Part shown: positions 1 to 8,088 of the stretch, in pieces
How the letters are laid out: each line of letters begins with the position of its first letter
How positions within the stretch are numbered: position 1 is the first letter of the stretch
Source: Xanthomarina sp. F1114
GTDB taxonomy: Bacteria > Bacteroidota > Bacteroidia > Flavobacteriales > Flavobacteriaceae
DNA: 64,000 nt
Assembly (NCBI RefSeq): GCF_026410255.1
Contig: NZ_JAPMLL010000001.1
Span: 1 to 64,000 of the forward strand
Direction: 5' to 3'
Translations under genes and position numbers: made by a program
Notes under the pieces: model-generated
Databases searched by the model: none
Told to the model about the DNA's origin: nothing
Seen by the model: only the letters and a program-made list of their open reading frames with translations

Positions 1-536
1 TCTCTGCATGCTTTGTTATATTTACAAGCGGTAAAACTGCACATAAATAATAAATTTCTGAGTTTTTGATTTCCCATTTTACTAATTCTTGGTCGACCTT
101 TTACACGGCTTCCACTTTGCCTGATTATTGAGGTAATACCAACATAACTACACAGTTCTCTTGCGTTTGTAAAACGCTCAAATCCGCCAGTTAAAACCAC
201 TAACATAATTGCTGTCTTTCTGCCTATTCCCGGTATGCTTCCTAAACGAGTCAATAGATCTTGATGTGCTTCTTTTACAAAAACTAATAACTTATTCTCT
301 AAGTTTTTAATCTCTTTTTCTAACTGTTTTAAACTACGTTTTAAAGAAGACACAACCACTTTGCTTGGGCTCACCCAAAACAGATTCTCCATGTAGTTTG
401 CTTTTTTAGAATAGTGCTTTGCTTTGCATATACCAAAGGGCTCTAACGATTTGAAGATATTCTATTTCTTTCTTAGAATTTCCTTTCCATAACTTTAATT
501 CTACTTGCTCTGCATAAGCATAAAAAAGGTCAGCCT
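1..536 (-). pseudogene. IS110-family transposase, broken and cut by the window edge
   Basis: Reading the minus strand gives a recognisable IS110/IS116 transposase C-terminal domain (Transposase_20): SIPGIGRKTAIMLVVLTGGF, then FERFTNARELCSYVGITS, VKGRPRISKMGNQKLRNLLF. The upstream part (ADLFYAYAEQVELKLWKG) lies in a different frame, with the shift near position 368, and an in-frame TAG precedes it near 533-536. The extreme C-terminus lies beyond the window start. The enzyme would be a DEDD-type transposase acting on its own element, but with a frameshift and a stop it is very unlikely to be active. No terminal repeats could be assigned. Confidence 0.85.
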
Positions 537-767
537 ATATCAGGACAAGACACTCTGTCTATGAAATAACACAAATTCTTGGAATATCTGCATTTGCCAA
601 ACTACCTGTAAAGAAACTGTTTACAGAATAACATATGAATCAAAGAATACCTTAATTTATTTGACAACAGTAAATTATTAACAGAAAATCATTAGCTTTA
701 TATTTCATATAGGTATTTTTACGAAAGGTTGTCGTCAGCAATCATTTAACCAATTAAACACTATCAT

Positions 768-1841
768 ATGAAATCTTTTAAATTATTCTATTCAGTAATC
801 CTAGCCAGCCTAATTTTGACAGGTTGCGGTGATTCAAAAAAGCAAAAGGACAGTAAGGAGAGTAAAGACCCCATAACTATCAGTGAAGACAAGTCTATAC
901 CTGTCACTAAAGACAACTATGTGGCGGCTGAAACGAATTTATATTTTGAGAAACAAGCGAAAAAATCTCCTATAAACACTTTTACTCATGATGATGTGGT
1001 GACGCAAGAAAATCAATATATCATTCGTTCAAACCGAGATGTGGTTTATTCATCTGCAATAGTAGATATTTCTGAAGGTGCTACGTTCACAGTCCCACCT
1101 GGCAATTCATACCAGATTATTCAAGTTATCGACGAAAATCACTATACGCCGATGATTATTAGCCCTGGAGAAACAAAGACTATAACACCAAAAGATGTTA
1201 CCAGCGGCACATGGATTTACGCATTCGCAAGAACCCAAATTACCAACGATATGGATGCATCAGTAGCTAGGCAAAAAGCCTTGAAAATTGAAGCCAAATC
1301 AGCCCGTCCGTTTGTTGGCAAGGACTTCAACGAAGCGGAGATTGTTTCGCTGAGGGAGAAAATGGTTGCTGAGTACATGGCAGGAAAGGTGAAAATTATT
1401 GAGCACAAGTCTTTTGTGAAATCACCTAAAGAGGCTGATCCAACCAGCCATTTATATGCTGCAGCTGTAGGTTGGGGTGGTCTGCCTTCATATAATGCAC
1501 AGTATTTACCAACGACAAATGGACAGGGTAAAACAACTTGCCAATCTTATAGTATTCCCAAGCCAGATCTCGACTGGGACAAGGGTGGTTTCTTCTCATT
1601 CTCGACATACAGTAGTGAAGGTTGGATTGTTGAAGACAACTTCTATGTTGGATCTGCAAACATGCAGGATGATGGCGATAATTTCACCATTTTTATAAAT
1701 TGTCCTGATAAAAAGAACAGCGTTACCGTACAAGAAGGTTGGACAGGGGTACTCCGATTCTATCTTCCTAATGATGAGATGGCATTTATAAAATATATAG
1801 ATTCTATTCGAGGTATAAAAGTAGAACCTGTATCTGAATAA
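768..1841 (+). CDS. DUF1254/DUF1214 family lipoprotein
   Basis: 357 residues. The N-terminus is a lipoprotein signal ending in the lipobox LTGC (Cys about residue 20), so the protein is probably membrane-anchored. Residues about 75-130 contain the DUF1254-like stretch RSNRDVVYSSAIVDISEGAT, and the C-terminus (RFYLPNDEMAFIKYIDSIRG) resembles the DUF1214 module. The biochemical role of this family is not established. A larger protein with the same DUF1254 signature lies at 11585-13108. The gene is alone, downstream of a dead IS110 and followed by a strong hairpin. The ATG follows an A-rich leader, and the signal peptide fixes the start. Confidence 0.8.
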   Translation: MKSFKLFYSVILASLILTGCGDSKKQKDSKESKDPITISEDKSIPVTKDNYVAAETNLYFEKQAKKSPINTFTHDDVVTQENQYIIRSNRDVVYSSAIVDISEGATFTVPPGNSYQIIQVIDENHYTPMIISPGETKTITPKDVTSGTWIYAFARTQITNDMDASVARQKALKIEAKSARPFVGKDFNEAEIVSLREKMVAEYMAGKVKIIEHKSFVKSPKEADPTSHLYAAAVGWGGLPSYNAQYLPTTNGQGKTTCQSYSIPKPDLDWDKGGFFSFSTYSSEGWIVEDNFYVGSANMQDDGDNFTIFINCPDKKNSVTVQEGWTGVLRFYLPNDEMAFIKYIDSIRGIKVEPVSE

Positions 1842-1850
1842 TCTCATGGC

Positions 1851-1897
1851 AAACCTCATAGTGGGTGCCCAAGCCAAGGTACCACTATGAGGATTTA
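1851..1897 (+). terminator. Hairpin downstream of the DUF1254 lipoprotein gene
   Basis: A perfect 11-bp inverted repeat, CCTCATAGTGG (1854-1864) and CCACTATGAGG (1882-1892), starts 13 bases after the stop codon. There is no clear run of T, so termination is likely but not certain. Confidence 0.6.
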
Positions 1898-2129
1898 TGC
1901 CAACATCTAGCTTAATCAGAACAACACGATTGACGCTACGCTCAGCTCCTCGCTCAAGTCTTTCAGAAGTTTTAAAAACTGTACATTAGTGAGAGTTAAA
2001 ATTTAAGAGACATTGTGGTCATATAATTATTGTTACTTTCACCTTGCTTTATATTTTAGTACTTCAGTAGATAATTGAGAACATCTTACCTCAGCCTCAC
2101 CAAAACTGTTATGGTCATATGTTGGCATT

Positions 2130-2321
2130 CATTCCGTTTTTGTAGCTCCAAAAAAACGTACTAATACGGTATTATCCAACAGTTTCCATATTGACACATA
2201 CTTGGCAAGGTTAGAAGCTTCGTTTGCACTTTTTAATTTATATTTTGCTTCCCCTGTTTTAGAATGGGTTAGCGGACAAACCCTTTTTGTAAATGGTGGT
2301 GGCGAACAAACAATAGAATAA
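2130..2321 (+). pseudogene. Short-chain dehydrogenase/reductase, C-terminal remnant
   Basis: An open stretch on the plus strand without a start codon ends with LEWVSGQTLFVNGGGEQTIE and a TAA at 2319-2321. The GQTLFVNGGG motif is typical of the C-terminal end of SDR-family oxidoreductases. The Rossmann nucleotide-binding and catalytic Tyr-x3-Lys parts are missing, so only the last roughly 60 codons survive. It lies in a run of four degraded genes (2130-3694). Confidence 0.55.
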
Positions 2322-2324
2322 CAA

Positions 2325-2633
2325 ATGTTAGATAAGAAAAAATATAGATCGCCTACCCCAACTTTTATCATTTGGAATACTCTTTTGTATAGGATCTGTC
2401 ATTGCTTTAATTAACTCAACTGAAAATTGGTTTTCACGGTCTGGTACTTTTCTAACTTTCGATTCGATCGTTGCTCAATTTTTCTTATCCAATTTGAGAA
2501 AGTGGGAAATTGAAAATTTATTTAAAAAGAAGAATTTAAAAATCCATTATACGAAATTGTGTAAATTCCTTTTGGAATAACAGGTTTTGTAAACACATTA
2601 ATTTGGGGTAATGGAGATTTAATTTTATACTAA
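2325..2633 (+). pseudogene. Small membrane protein, frameshifted
   Basis: An ATG three bases after the SDR remnant opens MLDKKKYRSPTPT. The continuation as a hydrophobic segment (LLSFGILLCIGSVIALINS) is in another frame, and the end (IPFGITGFVNTLIWGNGDLI) is in a third, closing at TAA 2631-2633. Pieced together this is a protein of roughly 100 residues with two membrane segments, broken by at least two frameshifts. Family not recognised. Confidence 0.5.
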
Positions 2634-2637
2634 ATAC

Positions 2638-3173
2638 ATGAGGATGAAAGGTATGATATCAGTTTTTACAGTAATACTGCTAATAAGTTGTGGGAACAAA
2701 AACAGCCAAAATCAAACTGATTTAGCCAATTTATATTACAATGGCAACATCATAACAATGGAAACTGAGGAACCTATTTATGCAGAAGCAGTGGTTGAAG
2801 AAAATGGAAAAATTGCATTTGTAGGAACGTTTAAAGAAGCCAAAAAACACTTTTGCCCGGGTTTATTGACCCACATAGTCATTTCGGTATGGTTTCTAAC
2901 ACCATGGGACAAGTAGATTTGAACCCTACTCCAGTAGGCAATGTAGAGAATATTGATAACCTTTTAGCGAACTTAAAAAAATATAAGGAAGAAAAAAACA
3001 TCCCTGATGGAGAGTGGATTTTTGGTTGGGGTTATGACGATGGACAATTAGCAGATTTTGTGATTTTAGATGAAAATCCTTTAAGTATAGAACCAATGGA
3101 AATAAAAAATATCAACATATTGGAAACGATAAAAGAAGGAGAATCTGTTTTTGTACGTAAAAATGACAAATAG
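2638..3173 (+). pseudogene. Amidohydrolase (YtcJ-like) lipoprotein with frameshift and large internal deletion
   Basis: The 5' part encodes a lipoprotein signal (LLISCGNKNS) and the start of an amidohydrolase_3/YtcJ-type metal-dependent hydrolase (LYYNGNIITMETEEPIYAEA). After a frameshift near 2850 the metal-binding motif PGFIDPHSH appears, followed by WIFGWGYDDGQ. This runs straight into LADFVILDENPLS, which belongs at the very end of the protein. Family members are about 550-600 residues long, so roughly 380-400 codons have been lost at about 3046-3050. The metal-binding core is gone and no activity is expected. Confidence 0.85.
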
Positions 3174-3418
3174 ATTGTCAATAAATAATAAAAACTCAAA
3201 ACATCTTGAAGGCAAGAAGATTGAAATGGCTAAAAATAAGAATAATATTTAATCCTATAAAGTGAAGGAAACAAAATACGTTTTAATGAAAATCTTTTTC
3301 TGACTAGGAAGGTCTTTCCCGATGTAGCCATAAACAAAAGTGCGTTTATGAAAGTTTTTAAATTGACTGACAATTTTACAATACATAGAGATGTTTTAAA
3401 TTTGAACATAAGAAAAGA

Positions 3419-3694
3419 GCACATTTAGTAGTTTTTACTTCAAAAAATAACGTCATACAACAAAGAACTGAGTTAAAAAACAAGCAATTATTAATTGCGA
3501 ATGATAGTACACTTTGTACTTTTACAATGAATAAAAATACGGCCATTTATATTTTTGGAGGCCAGCCTTTTCCAGATTAAAGATTCATTGATTGGAACTT
3601 TGTATCCTCTGGCAAGGAGCGCATAAAGGAAGCTAAACAAAAATGGAAAGCACGAAGGTTCCCAAAAACTAAAGGCCATTCTGAGAATTTGTAG
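3419..3694 (+). pseudogene. Pirin-family protein, C-terminal remnant
   Basis: An open frame without a start contains QLLIANDSTLC, IYIFGGQPFPD, an in-frame TAA (3578-3580), then RFIDWNFVSSGKERIKEAKQ and a TAG at 3692-3694. The pattern GGxPF...RFIxWNFVSSxKERIxxAKxxW is the C-terminal signature of canonical pirins. The N-terminal cupin is missing. The neighbour at 3894 is an intact but different pirin (YhaK type, lacking this C-terminal pattern), so this is a second, dead member of the superfamily rather than a fragment of that gene. Confidence 0.75.
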
Positions 3695-3784
3695 CCTATC
3701 CAACTTTAAAGCGAAAACAAAAGCGTTTCATTTCGTTTATTCTTCAAAAGAACCACCATTAAATCTCTTAAAACTATAGGAAAA

Positions 3785-3808
3785 CCGATATAATATTCTA
3801 AATATCGG
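3785..3808. promoter_or_regulatory. Inverted repeat upstream of the pirin operon
   Basis: CCGATAT (3785-3791) and ATATCGG (3802-3808) form a perfect 7-bp inverted repeat with a 10-bp spacer, about 55 bp upstream of the proposed -7 box. It could be an operator or a hairpin ending transcription of the dead pirin. The sequence alone does not decide. Confidence 0.35.
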
Positions 3809-3861
3809 ATTTTCATAAGTTTCAACCTTTTTTTCATATTCCACAAGCTTCTAATATGTTT

Positions 3862-3869
3862 CATCTTTG
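3862..3869 (+). promoter_or_regulatory. Possible -7 box of the pirin operon
   Basis: CATCTTTG matches the Bacteroidota -7 consensus TAnnTTTG at all but the first base and lies 24 bases before the ATG at 3894. No convincing -33 TTG was found at the usual distance. Confidence 0.4.
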
Positions 3870-3893
3870 CATTGTAATTAAAAGGTAAAGAAA

Positions 3894-4757
3894 ATGAATC
3901 GCGAAAAATTTTTAAAAAGGTTTCTTTTAACAGGAGCAATTGGCGCAATTGCACCACAACTACTAAAAGCAGAAACATCTACTTACAATAGGTTAATGAA
4001 ACAAGTAGGATTTAATCATTTACCAAATAAAAACTTAAGAACAATGAATACAGTAATTCACAAAGCAGAAACAAGAGGAAAAGCAAATCATGGTTGGTTA
4101 AATTCTCACCACACATTTAGTTTTGCAAATTATCATAATCCTGAACGTATGAGTTTTGGTGTACTACGTGTTTTAAATGATGATATAGTACAAGCAGGTA
4201 TGGGATTTGGAACACATCCACATGACAATATGGAGATTGTATCTATTCCTTTGGAAGGAGATTTAGAGCACAAAGACAGTATTGGGAACACGACTGTGAT
4301 AAAAGAAGGCGATGTTCAAATCATGAGTGCAGGAACAGGAGTTACGCATTCAGAATACAACAAAAACAAAGATAAACAAGTTAAATTTCTTCAAATCTGG
4401 GTATTTCCAAATAAAAGAAACATAACACCAGAATACGATCAGATTTCTTTGAAAGACATTGAGAAGAAAAATGAATTCTATCAGATTGTTTCTCCTAATA
4501 ATGATGAGCAAGGCGTTCAAATTAATCAAGATGCTTGGTTTCATCTTGGGAGATTAACAAAGGGCACTGTTGATGTATACAAAATAAAAAAAGAGGGAAA
4601 TGGGGTTTATGCCTTCATTCTTGAAGGTGAAGTAGAAATCAACAATGAAAAACTATCCAAAAGAGATGGAATGGGAATTTGGAATACAGATTCAATTAAT
4701 GTAAAAGCCACAGAAAATGCTCGTATACTTTTAATGGAAGTTCCAATGTCAGTTTAA
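3894..4757 (+). CDS. Pirin family protein (YhaK-type bicupin)
   Basis: 287 residues. The core from about residue 51 (MNTVIHKAETRGKANHGWLN) has the pirin signature RGKANHGWL...HTFSFANY and the cupin metal-ligand region GTHPHDNMEIVSIPLEGDLEHKD, followed by a second cupin-like half. Some family members oxidise quercetin and others act in stress responses; the substrate here is unknown. The start is uncertain. From 3894 there is an extra 50-residue N-terminus (NREKFLK, then a hydrophobic segment to AETS) resembling a degenerate Tat or Sec leader. Starting at the ATG at 4044 gives the usual cytoplasmic length. It is first in a four-gene operon, 17 bases before the next start. Confidence 0.88.
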   Translation: MNREKFLKRFLLTGAIGAIAPQLLKAETSTYNRLMKQVGFNHLPNKNLRTMNTVIHKAETRGKANHGWLNSHHTFSFANYHNPERMSFGVLRVLNDDIVQAGMGFGTHPHDNMEIVSIPLEGDLEHKDSIGNTTVIKEGDVQIMSAGTGVTHSEYNKNKDKQVKFLQIWVFPNKRNITPEYDQISLKDIEKKNEFYQIVSPNNDEQGVQINQDAWFHLGRLTKGTVDVYKIKKEGNGVYAFILEGEVEINNEKLSKRDGMGIWNTDSINVKATENARILLMEVPMSV

Positions 4758-4774
4758 TTGTAAAATAGAACATT

Positions 4775-5062
4775 ATGGATATTCAGATAAAAGAAAACGA
4801 AACAAAAGGCTACGCAATTGCCGTAGATAATGGTAAAATAGCGGGTAAAATGACCTATTCTATACCTACCTCAGCTTTTATAATCATTGATCATACAGAA
4901 GTAGTTTCAGCATTTGAAGGTAAGGGAGTAGGAAAACAGATGCTTTACAAAATCGTAGAAATGGCACGTGAAAAGGAAATTAAAATATTGCCGCTTTGTC
5001 CTTTTGCACACCCAATGTTTAAGAAATTAACAGAAATTCAAGACGTATTAAAACAATCATAA
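4775..5062 (+). CDS. Small GNAT-like N-acetyltransferase (YjdJ type)
   Basis: 95 residues, the usual size of the short Acetyltransf_CG (GCN5-related) family. The acetyl-CoA binding loop is EGKGVGKQML (residues about 49-58) and the end contains the typical LCPFAHPMFKK. These proteins lack the full GNAT fold and their substrates are mostly unknown. The gene sits tightly between the pirin and DoxX genes (17 and 14 bases), so it is almost surely co-transcribed with them. Confidence 0.85.
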   Translation: MDIQIKENETKGYAIAVDNGKIAGKMTYSIPTSAFIIIDHTEVVSAFEGKGVGKQMLYKIVEMAREKEIKILPLCPFAHPMFKKLTEIQDVLKQS

Positions 5063-5076
5063 TTAAATCGATAAAA

Positions 5077-5508
5077 ATGAAAACAATAACAACCAACATA
5101 TTCACTCCTGGATTTTATCCTAATAATGTAAACACAGCACTTTTAATATTGCGAGTAGTAATCGGAATTTTAATGCTAACTCACGGTTGGGGAAAAATGG
5201 AAACTTTATTCAGTGGTGAACCTATACAATTTGCAGACCCAATTGGTTTAGGTGCAAACTTTTCTTTAGCATTAGCAGTATTTGCAGAAGTACTTTGTTC
5301 AATTTTATTAATAATAGGTTTGGGTACTCGTTTAGCAGCAATTCCTTTGCTCATTACAATGTTGATTGCAGCTTTTATCGTTCACGCAAATGATGGATTT
5401 GGTAAGCAAGAATTTGCATTACTCTATGCAGTAATCTACTTGACTATTGCCATGATAGGCTCAGGAAAATACTCTTTAGATTACATGATATCAAAAAAAC
5501 TTAAATAA
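5077..5508 (+). CDS. DoxX family membrane protein
   Basis: 143 residues with four predicted membrane helices. LLILRVVIGILMLTHGWGKM near the N-terminus is typical of DoxX proteins, as are the later FAEVLCSILLIIGLGTRLAA and FALLYAVIYLTIAMIG stretches. DoxX-like proteins are linked to quinone- or thiol-related redox functions and oxidative stress complexes, but the role of this one cannot be read from sequence. Its neighbours (pirin, YceI) suggest a shared response to redox or isoprenoid-quinone stress. This is inference from context. Confidence 0.88.
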   Translation: MKTITTNIFTPGFYPNNVNTALLILRVVIGILMLTHGWGKMETLFSGEPIQFADPIGLGANFSLALAVFAEVLCSILLIIGLGTRLAAIPLLITMLIAAFIVHANDGFGKQEFALLYAVIYLTIAMIGSGKYSLDYMISKKLK

Positions 5509-5535
5509 ATACATAACTTTTAAAAATTAAGAATA

Positions 5536-6057
5536 ATGGAAAACAACACAAATTGGTCAATAGACAACACACATTCGGAAATTGCTTTTAAAGTAAAGCA
5601 TATGATGATTTCAACAGTAACAGGTTATTTTGAAGATTTTGAAGCTACTGCAAAAACAGATGGCGACAATTTCAACAACGCTGTAATTGAATTTAGTGCA
5701 AAAACAGCATCAATAAACACCAAAAACAAAGACAGAGACGCACATTTGAGATCAGATGATTTCTTTAATTCAGAAAAATTTCCAGAAATGAAATTTGTAT
5801 CAAAATCATTTGTAGGTGATAAACTAGTAGGTGATTTAACCATAAGAGACGTAACCAAAGAAGTTACTTTAAATGCTGATCTTAACGGTATCGCGGTGGA
5901 TCCTTACGGCCAAACTAAAGCAGGTTTTGAAATTACTGGAGAACTTAATAGAAAAGACTTTAATTTAACTTGGAGTTCAGTTACTGAAGCAGGAAGTATT
6001 GTTGTTTCTGACAAAGTTAAATTGGCGGTTGATGTACAATTTACTAAACAATCATAA
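5536..6057 (+). CDS. YceI family protein (isoprenoid-binding lipocalin-like)
   Basis: 173 residues covering a whole YceI domain: WSIDNTHSEIAFKVKHMMIS at the N-terminus, RDAHLRSDDFFNSEKFPEMKF in the middle and the conserved end FNLTWS...VSDKVKLAVDVQF. YceI proteins form a beta-barrel that binds polyisoprenoids such as quinones. No signal peptide is visible, so this copy appears cytoplasmic. It is last in the pirin operon and is followed about 95 bases later by a terminator. Confidence 0.92.
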   Translation: MENNTNWSIDNTHSEIAFKVKHMMISTVTGYFEDFEATAKTDGDNFNNAVIEFSAKTASINTKNKDRDAHLRSDDFFNSEKFPEMKFVSKSFVGDKLVGDLTIRDVTKEVTLNADLNGIAVDPYGQTKAGFEITGELNRKDFNLTWSSVTEAGSIVVSDKVKLAVDVQFTKQS

Positions 6058-6149
6058 TTAGAAATATGCAATTGTTGGAAAGCATAATATGGCGTAATGC
6101 TGTTAAAAAGTAATACATCAAAAAAGGTTTTACAATAAAATATCGTTTA

Positions 6150-6184
6150 TAAAAGAGGTCGTCCAATGGGCTGCCTCTTTTTAT
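6150..6184 (+). terminator. Rho-independent terminator of the pirin-YceI operon
   Basis: AAAAGAGG (6151-6158) pairs with CCTCTTTT in a hairpin with an imperfect GC-rich inner stem (GTCC...GGGC), followed by T-rich sequence. Confidence 0.8.
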
Positions 6185-6232
6185 GTTTTGTAATCTTTTC
6201 AACCTTTTAATAATTAAAAAAACTTATATAGT

Positions 6233-6249
6233 TTGGCACACTCTTTGAA
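6233..6249 (+). promoter_or_regulatory. Sigma-54-like promoter of the MliC lipoprotein gene
   Basis: TTGGCAC-N5-TTGAA fits the -24/-12 pattern (GG at 6235-6236, then ten bases to 6247-6248). The -12 dinucleotide is GA rather than the canonical GC, so the match is imperfect. The position, about 60 bases before the ATG at 6310, is suitable. Confidence 0.45.
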
Positions 6250-6309
6250 TTTTTTTTGAGATTAATAATACCAGTCCATAAAAGGCAAAAATTTTTAAAA
6301 AAAATAAAA

Positions 6310-6888
6310 ATGAAAAAAAATATTTTAGTAATTACACTACTTGCAGCTTTAGTTTTAAACGCTTGTAAAGATGCACCAAAAAAGGAAGATTTAGAATCTA
6401 CAAAAACCGAAACTGTTGATAGTAGTACCGATGATATTGTAGTAACAAGGTCAACAAACAAAGATGGAGAAAAATTAGATCTTTCATTCAATAACACAAA
6501 GGGAACGGCAAGTCTTAATTTTAAAGGAGAAATTATTGAATTGGCACAAGAAAGAGCGGCATCAGGCATTTGGTATAAAAATGATATTTACGAATTAAGA
6601 GGAAAAGGAAACGATATTGAACTAAAAAAAGATGGGAAAGTGGTTTTTAAGCACGAAGACGATATTGTAAGCACTGTGTTACAAGATAAAGAAGGACAAA
6701 CATTGGATATGACTTTTAATAACACTAATGGTACTGTCAAAGTTTACTTAAATGGTGGCCAACAAATTGATTTAGTAGCAGAAAATGCAGCATCTGGTAT
6801 TTGGTATAAAAATGACCTATATGAATTAAGAGGGAAAGGAGAACACCTTGAATTGACCAAAGAAGGAAAAACAATATTTAAAAACTAA
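6310..6888 (+). CDS. Lipoprotein with two tandem MliC (C-type lysozyme inhibitor) domains
   Basis: 192 residues from the ATG at 6310, chosen because it begins the lipoprotein signal MKKNILVITLLAALVLNAC; an in-frame TTG at 6256 would put a basic leader before it. After a charged linker come two homologous domains (residues about 55-120 and 125-190), each with L(D/N)xxFNNTxGT, a central AxSGIWYKND(I/L)YELRGKG and a final G(K)xxxF. These match the MliC fold, which inhibits C-type lysozyme by inserting a Ser/Lys loop into its active site. MliC proteins usually carry one domain. Inhibitor function here is inferred from the family. Confidence 0.8.
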   Translation: MKKNILVITLLAALVLNACKDAPKKEDLESTKTETVDSSTDDIVVTRSTNKDGEKLDLSFNNTKGTASLNFKGEIIELAQERAASGIWYKNDIYELRGKGNDIELKKDGKVVFKHEDDIVSTVLQDKEGQTLDMTFNNTNGTVKVYLNGGQQIDLVAENAASGIWYKNDLYELRGKGEHLELTKEGKTIFKN

Positions 6889-7194
6889 AACTATTACCTT
6901 AAAAAAACAGATTTTTATATTTCATTAAAGGTAAAACTCAATAATATTTTTGAGAATACAATTAAAATTTCTGTAAATATAACCACCTATAACAATATAA
7001 AGATAGCTATTACAGGCTTGCTCAATGGTTTTTACCTCTTTAGTAAGTCCGCCAAATTTTAATTTTTCTATATTTAGAAAGTTAAAGATAAATAGCAAAA
7101 ATAAAAATCCGCCTCGTATGTAATCCGAAAGGTTAGCGTCCATTTACACGCTACGTTTTATATACGGAGACGATTTACGCAATTAAAAAACAAT
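6889..7194. other. Gene-free stretch upstream of the methyltransferase
   Basis: Just over 300 AT-rich bases. A 72-codon minus-strand frame (6925-7143) is open but has unusual composition and no recognisable motif, so I do not call it. The last 50 bases (7140-7190) include ACG-rich sequence leading to TTTACGCAATTAAAA directly before the ATG. This resembles the ACACGCATTAAAT before the small gene at 9198 and may mark a cassette edge. Confidence 0.4.
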
Positions 7195-7812
7195 ATGGAG
7201 AAATTTTGGAATGATAGATATAAAAATAAAGAATTCGCATACGGAAAAAGCCCAAACGTATTTTTTAAAGAGACAATTAATGAATTAAATTTATCGGGGA
7301 AAATACTTTTACCTGCTGAAGGAGAAGGACGAAACGCAGTTTATGCCTCAAAAAACGGACTTGATGTAACAGCATTCGACATAAGCGAAGAAGGAAAAAT
7401 TAAGGCTATGGAATTAGCTCGTTCGGAAGGAGTTAAAATTGAATATAAAGTTGGAGAGCTGAATCAAATGAACTTCAAAAAAAATAGTTTTGATTCTCTT
7501 GCTCTTATTTATGCTCATTTTCCGGCCAACACGAAAGAAAAACTACATAAAAAATTAGCTGAATTAATAAAACCAAATGGGTATTTAATTTTGGAAGGCT
7601 TTAGTGTAAATAATCTTGAACTACGAGAAAAGAATCCAAAAATTGGAGGTCCTGGAAAAAGAGAAATGCTATTTTCAGAAAAAGAAATGAAAGAAACTTT
7701 CAAAAATTTTGAAATCATAAAACTCAATGAAACACTAATAGATTTAAATGAAGGCAATTTTCACAACGGATTAGCAAGTGTTATAAGATTTATCGGAAAA
7801 AAAATTGCGTAG
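7195..7812 (+). CDS. Class I SAM-dependent methyltransferase (TehB-like)
   Basis: 205 residues. It begins FWNDRYKNKEFAYGKSPN, a start shared by small TehB/UbiE-like methyltransferases. The SAM-binding region is ILLPAEGEGRNAVYASKNG (motif I with E-G-E-G-R), then VTAFDIS (acidic motif II) and DSLALIYAHFPA (motif IV). The family methylates small molecules, including thiols and metalloid oxyanions; the acceptor here is unknown. The gene stands alone between cassette-like boundary sequences and has no co-directional partner close by, which suggests independent acquisition. Confidence 0.85.
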   Translation: MEKFWNDRYKNKEFAYGKSPNVFFKETINELNLSGKILLPAEGEGRNAVYASKNGLDVTAFDISEEGKIKAMELARSEGVKIEYKVGELNQMNFKKNSFDSLALIYAHFPANTKEKLHKKLAELIKPNGYLILEGFSVNNLELREKNPKIGGPGKREMLFSEKEMKETFKNFEIIKLNETLIDLNEGNFHNGLASVIRFIGKKIA

Positions 7813-7866
7813 AGCACCGTGTATAATTAATTGCAGGCTCTTTCCTACTTACGAATCCCGATAGCT

Positions 7867-7880
7867 CTTAGAATCCGCAC
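7867..7880 (+). repeat. Left terminal inverted repeat of the IS1380 element
   Basis: CTTAGAATCCGCAC; the core TAGAATCCG is shared with the right end. Confidence 0.7.
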
Positions 7881-8088
7881 TTCTTTGTAAAAGCAAATTT
7901 TTCTGAAATTTAAGAGTGGGAATAATTTCGATTCTTTGTTTTATAAGCGTTCTTTTGTCTATTTTATTTTTGATAGCGAATTTTTCCTCTCTTTAAGGTG
8001 AAAGGAATATCTTTTTCTTCGATTAAGAGAATACCTTCCCTCGCTCAGTGCTCTGAGCTTCTATAGTTCTCCAGTATTTATTTGTTTT

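Noticed and set aside
1897-2128. ATGCCAACAT (1897-1906) and ATGTTGGCAT (2119-2128) as ends of a small mobile element
   Set aside because: A 10-bp inverted pair in AT-rich DNA with no target duplication or coding content between; could be chance.
2129-2371. 80-codon minus-strand frame
   Set aside because: It lies antisense to the SDR and membrane-protein remnants, whose plus-strand reading gives recognisable motifs.
6925-7143. 72-codon minus-strand frame before the methyltransferase
   Set aside because: Composition is biased to hydrophobic and aromatic residues without a start context, domain or partner; it is more likely non-coding repeat-like DNA.
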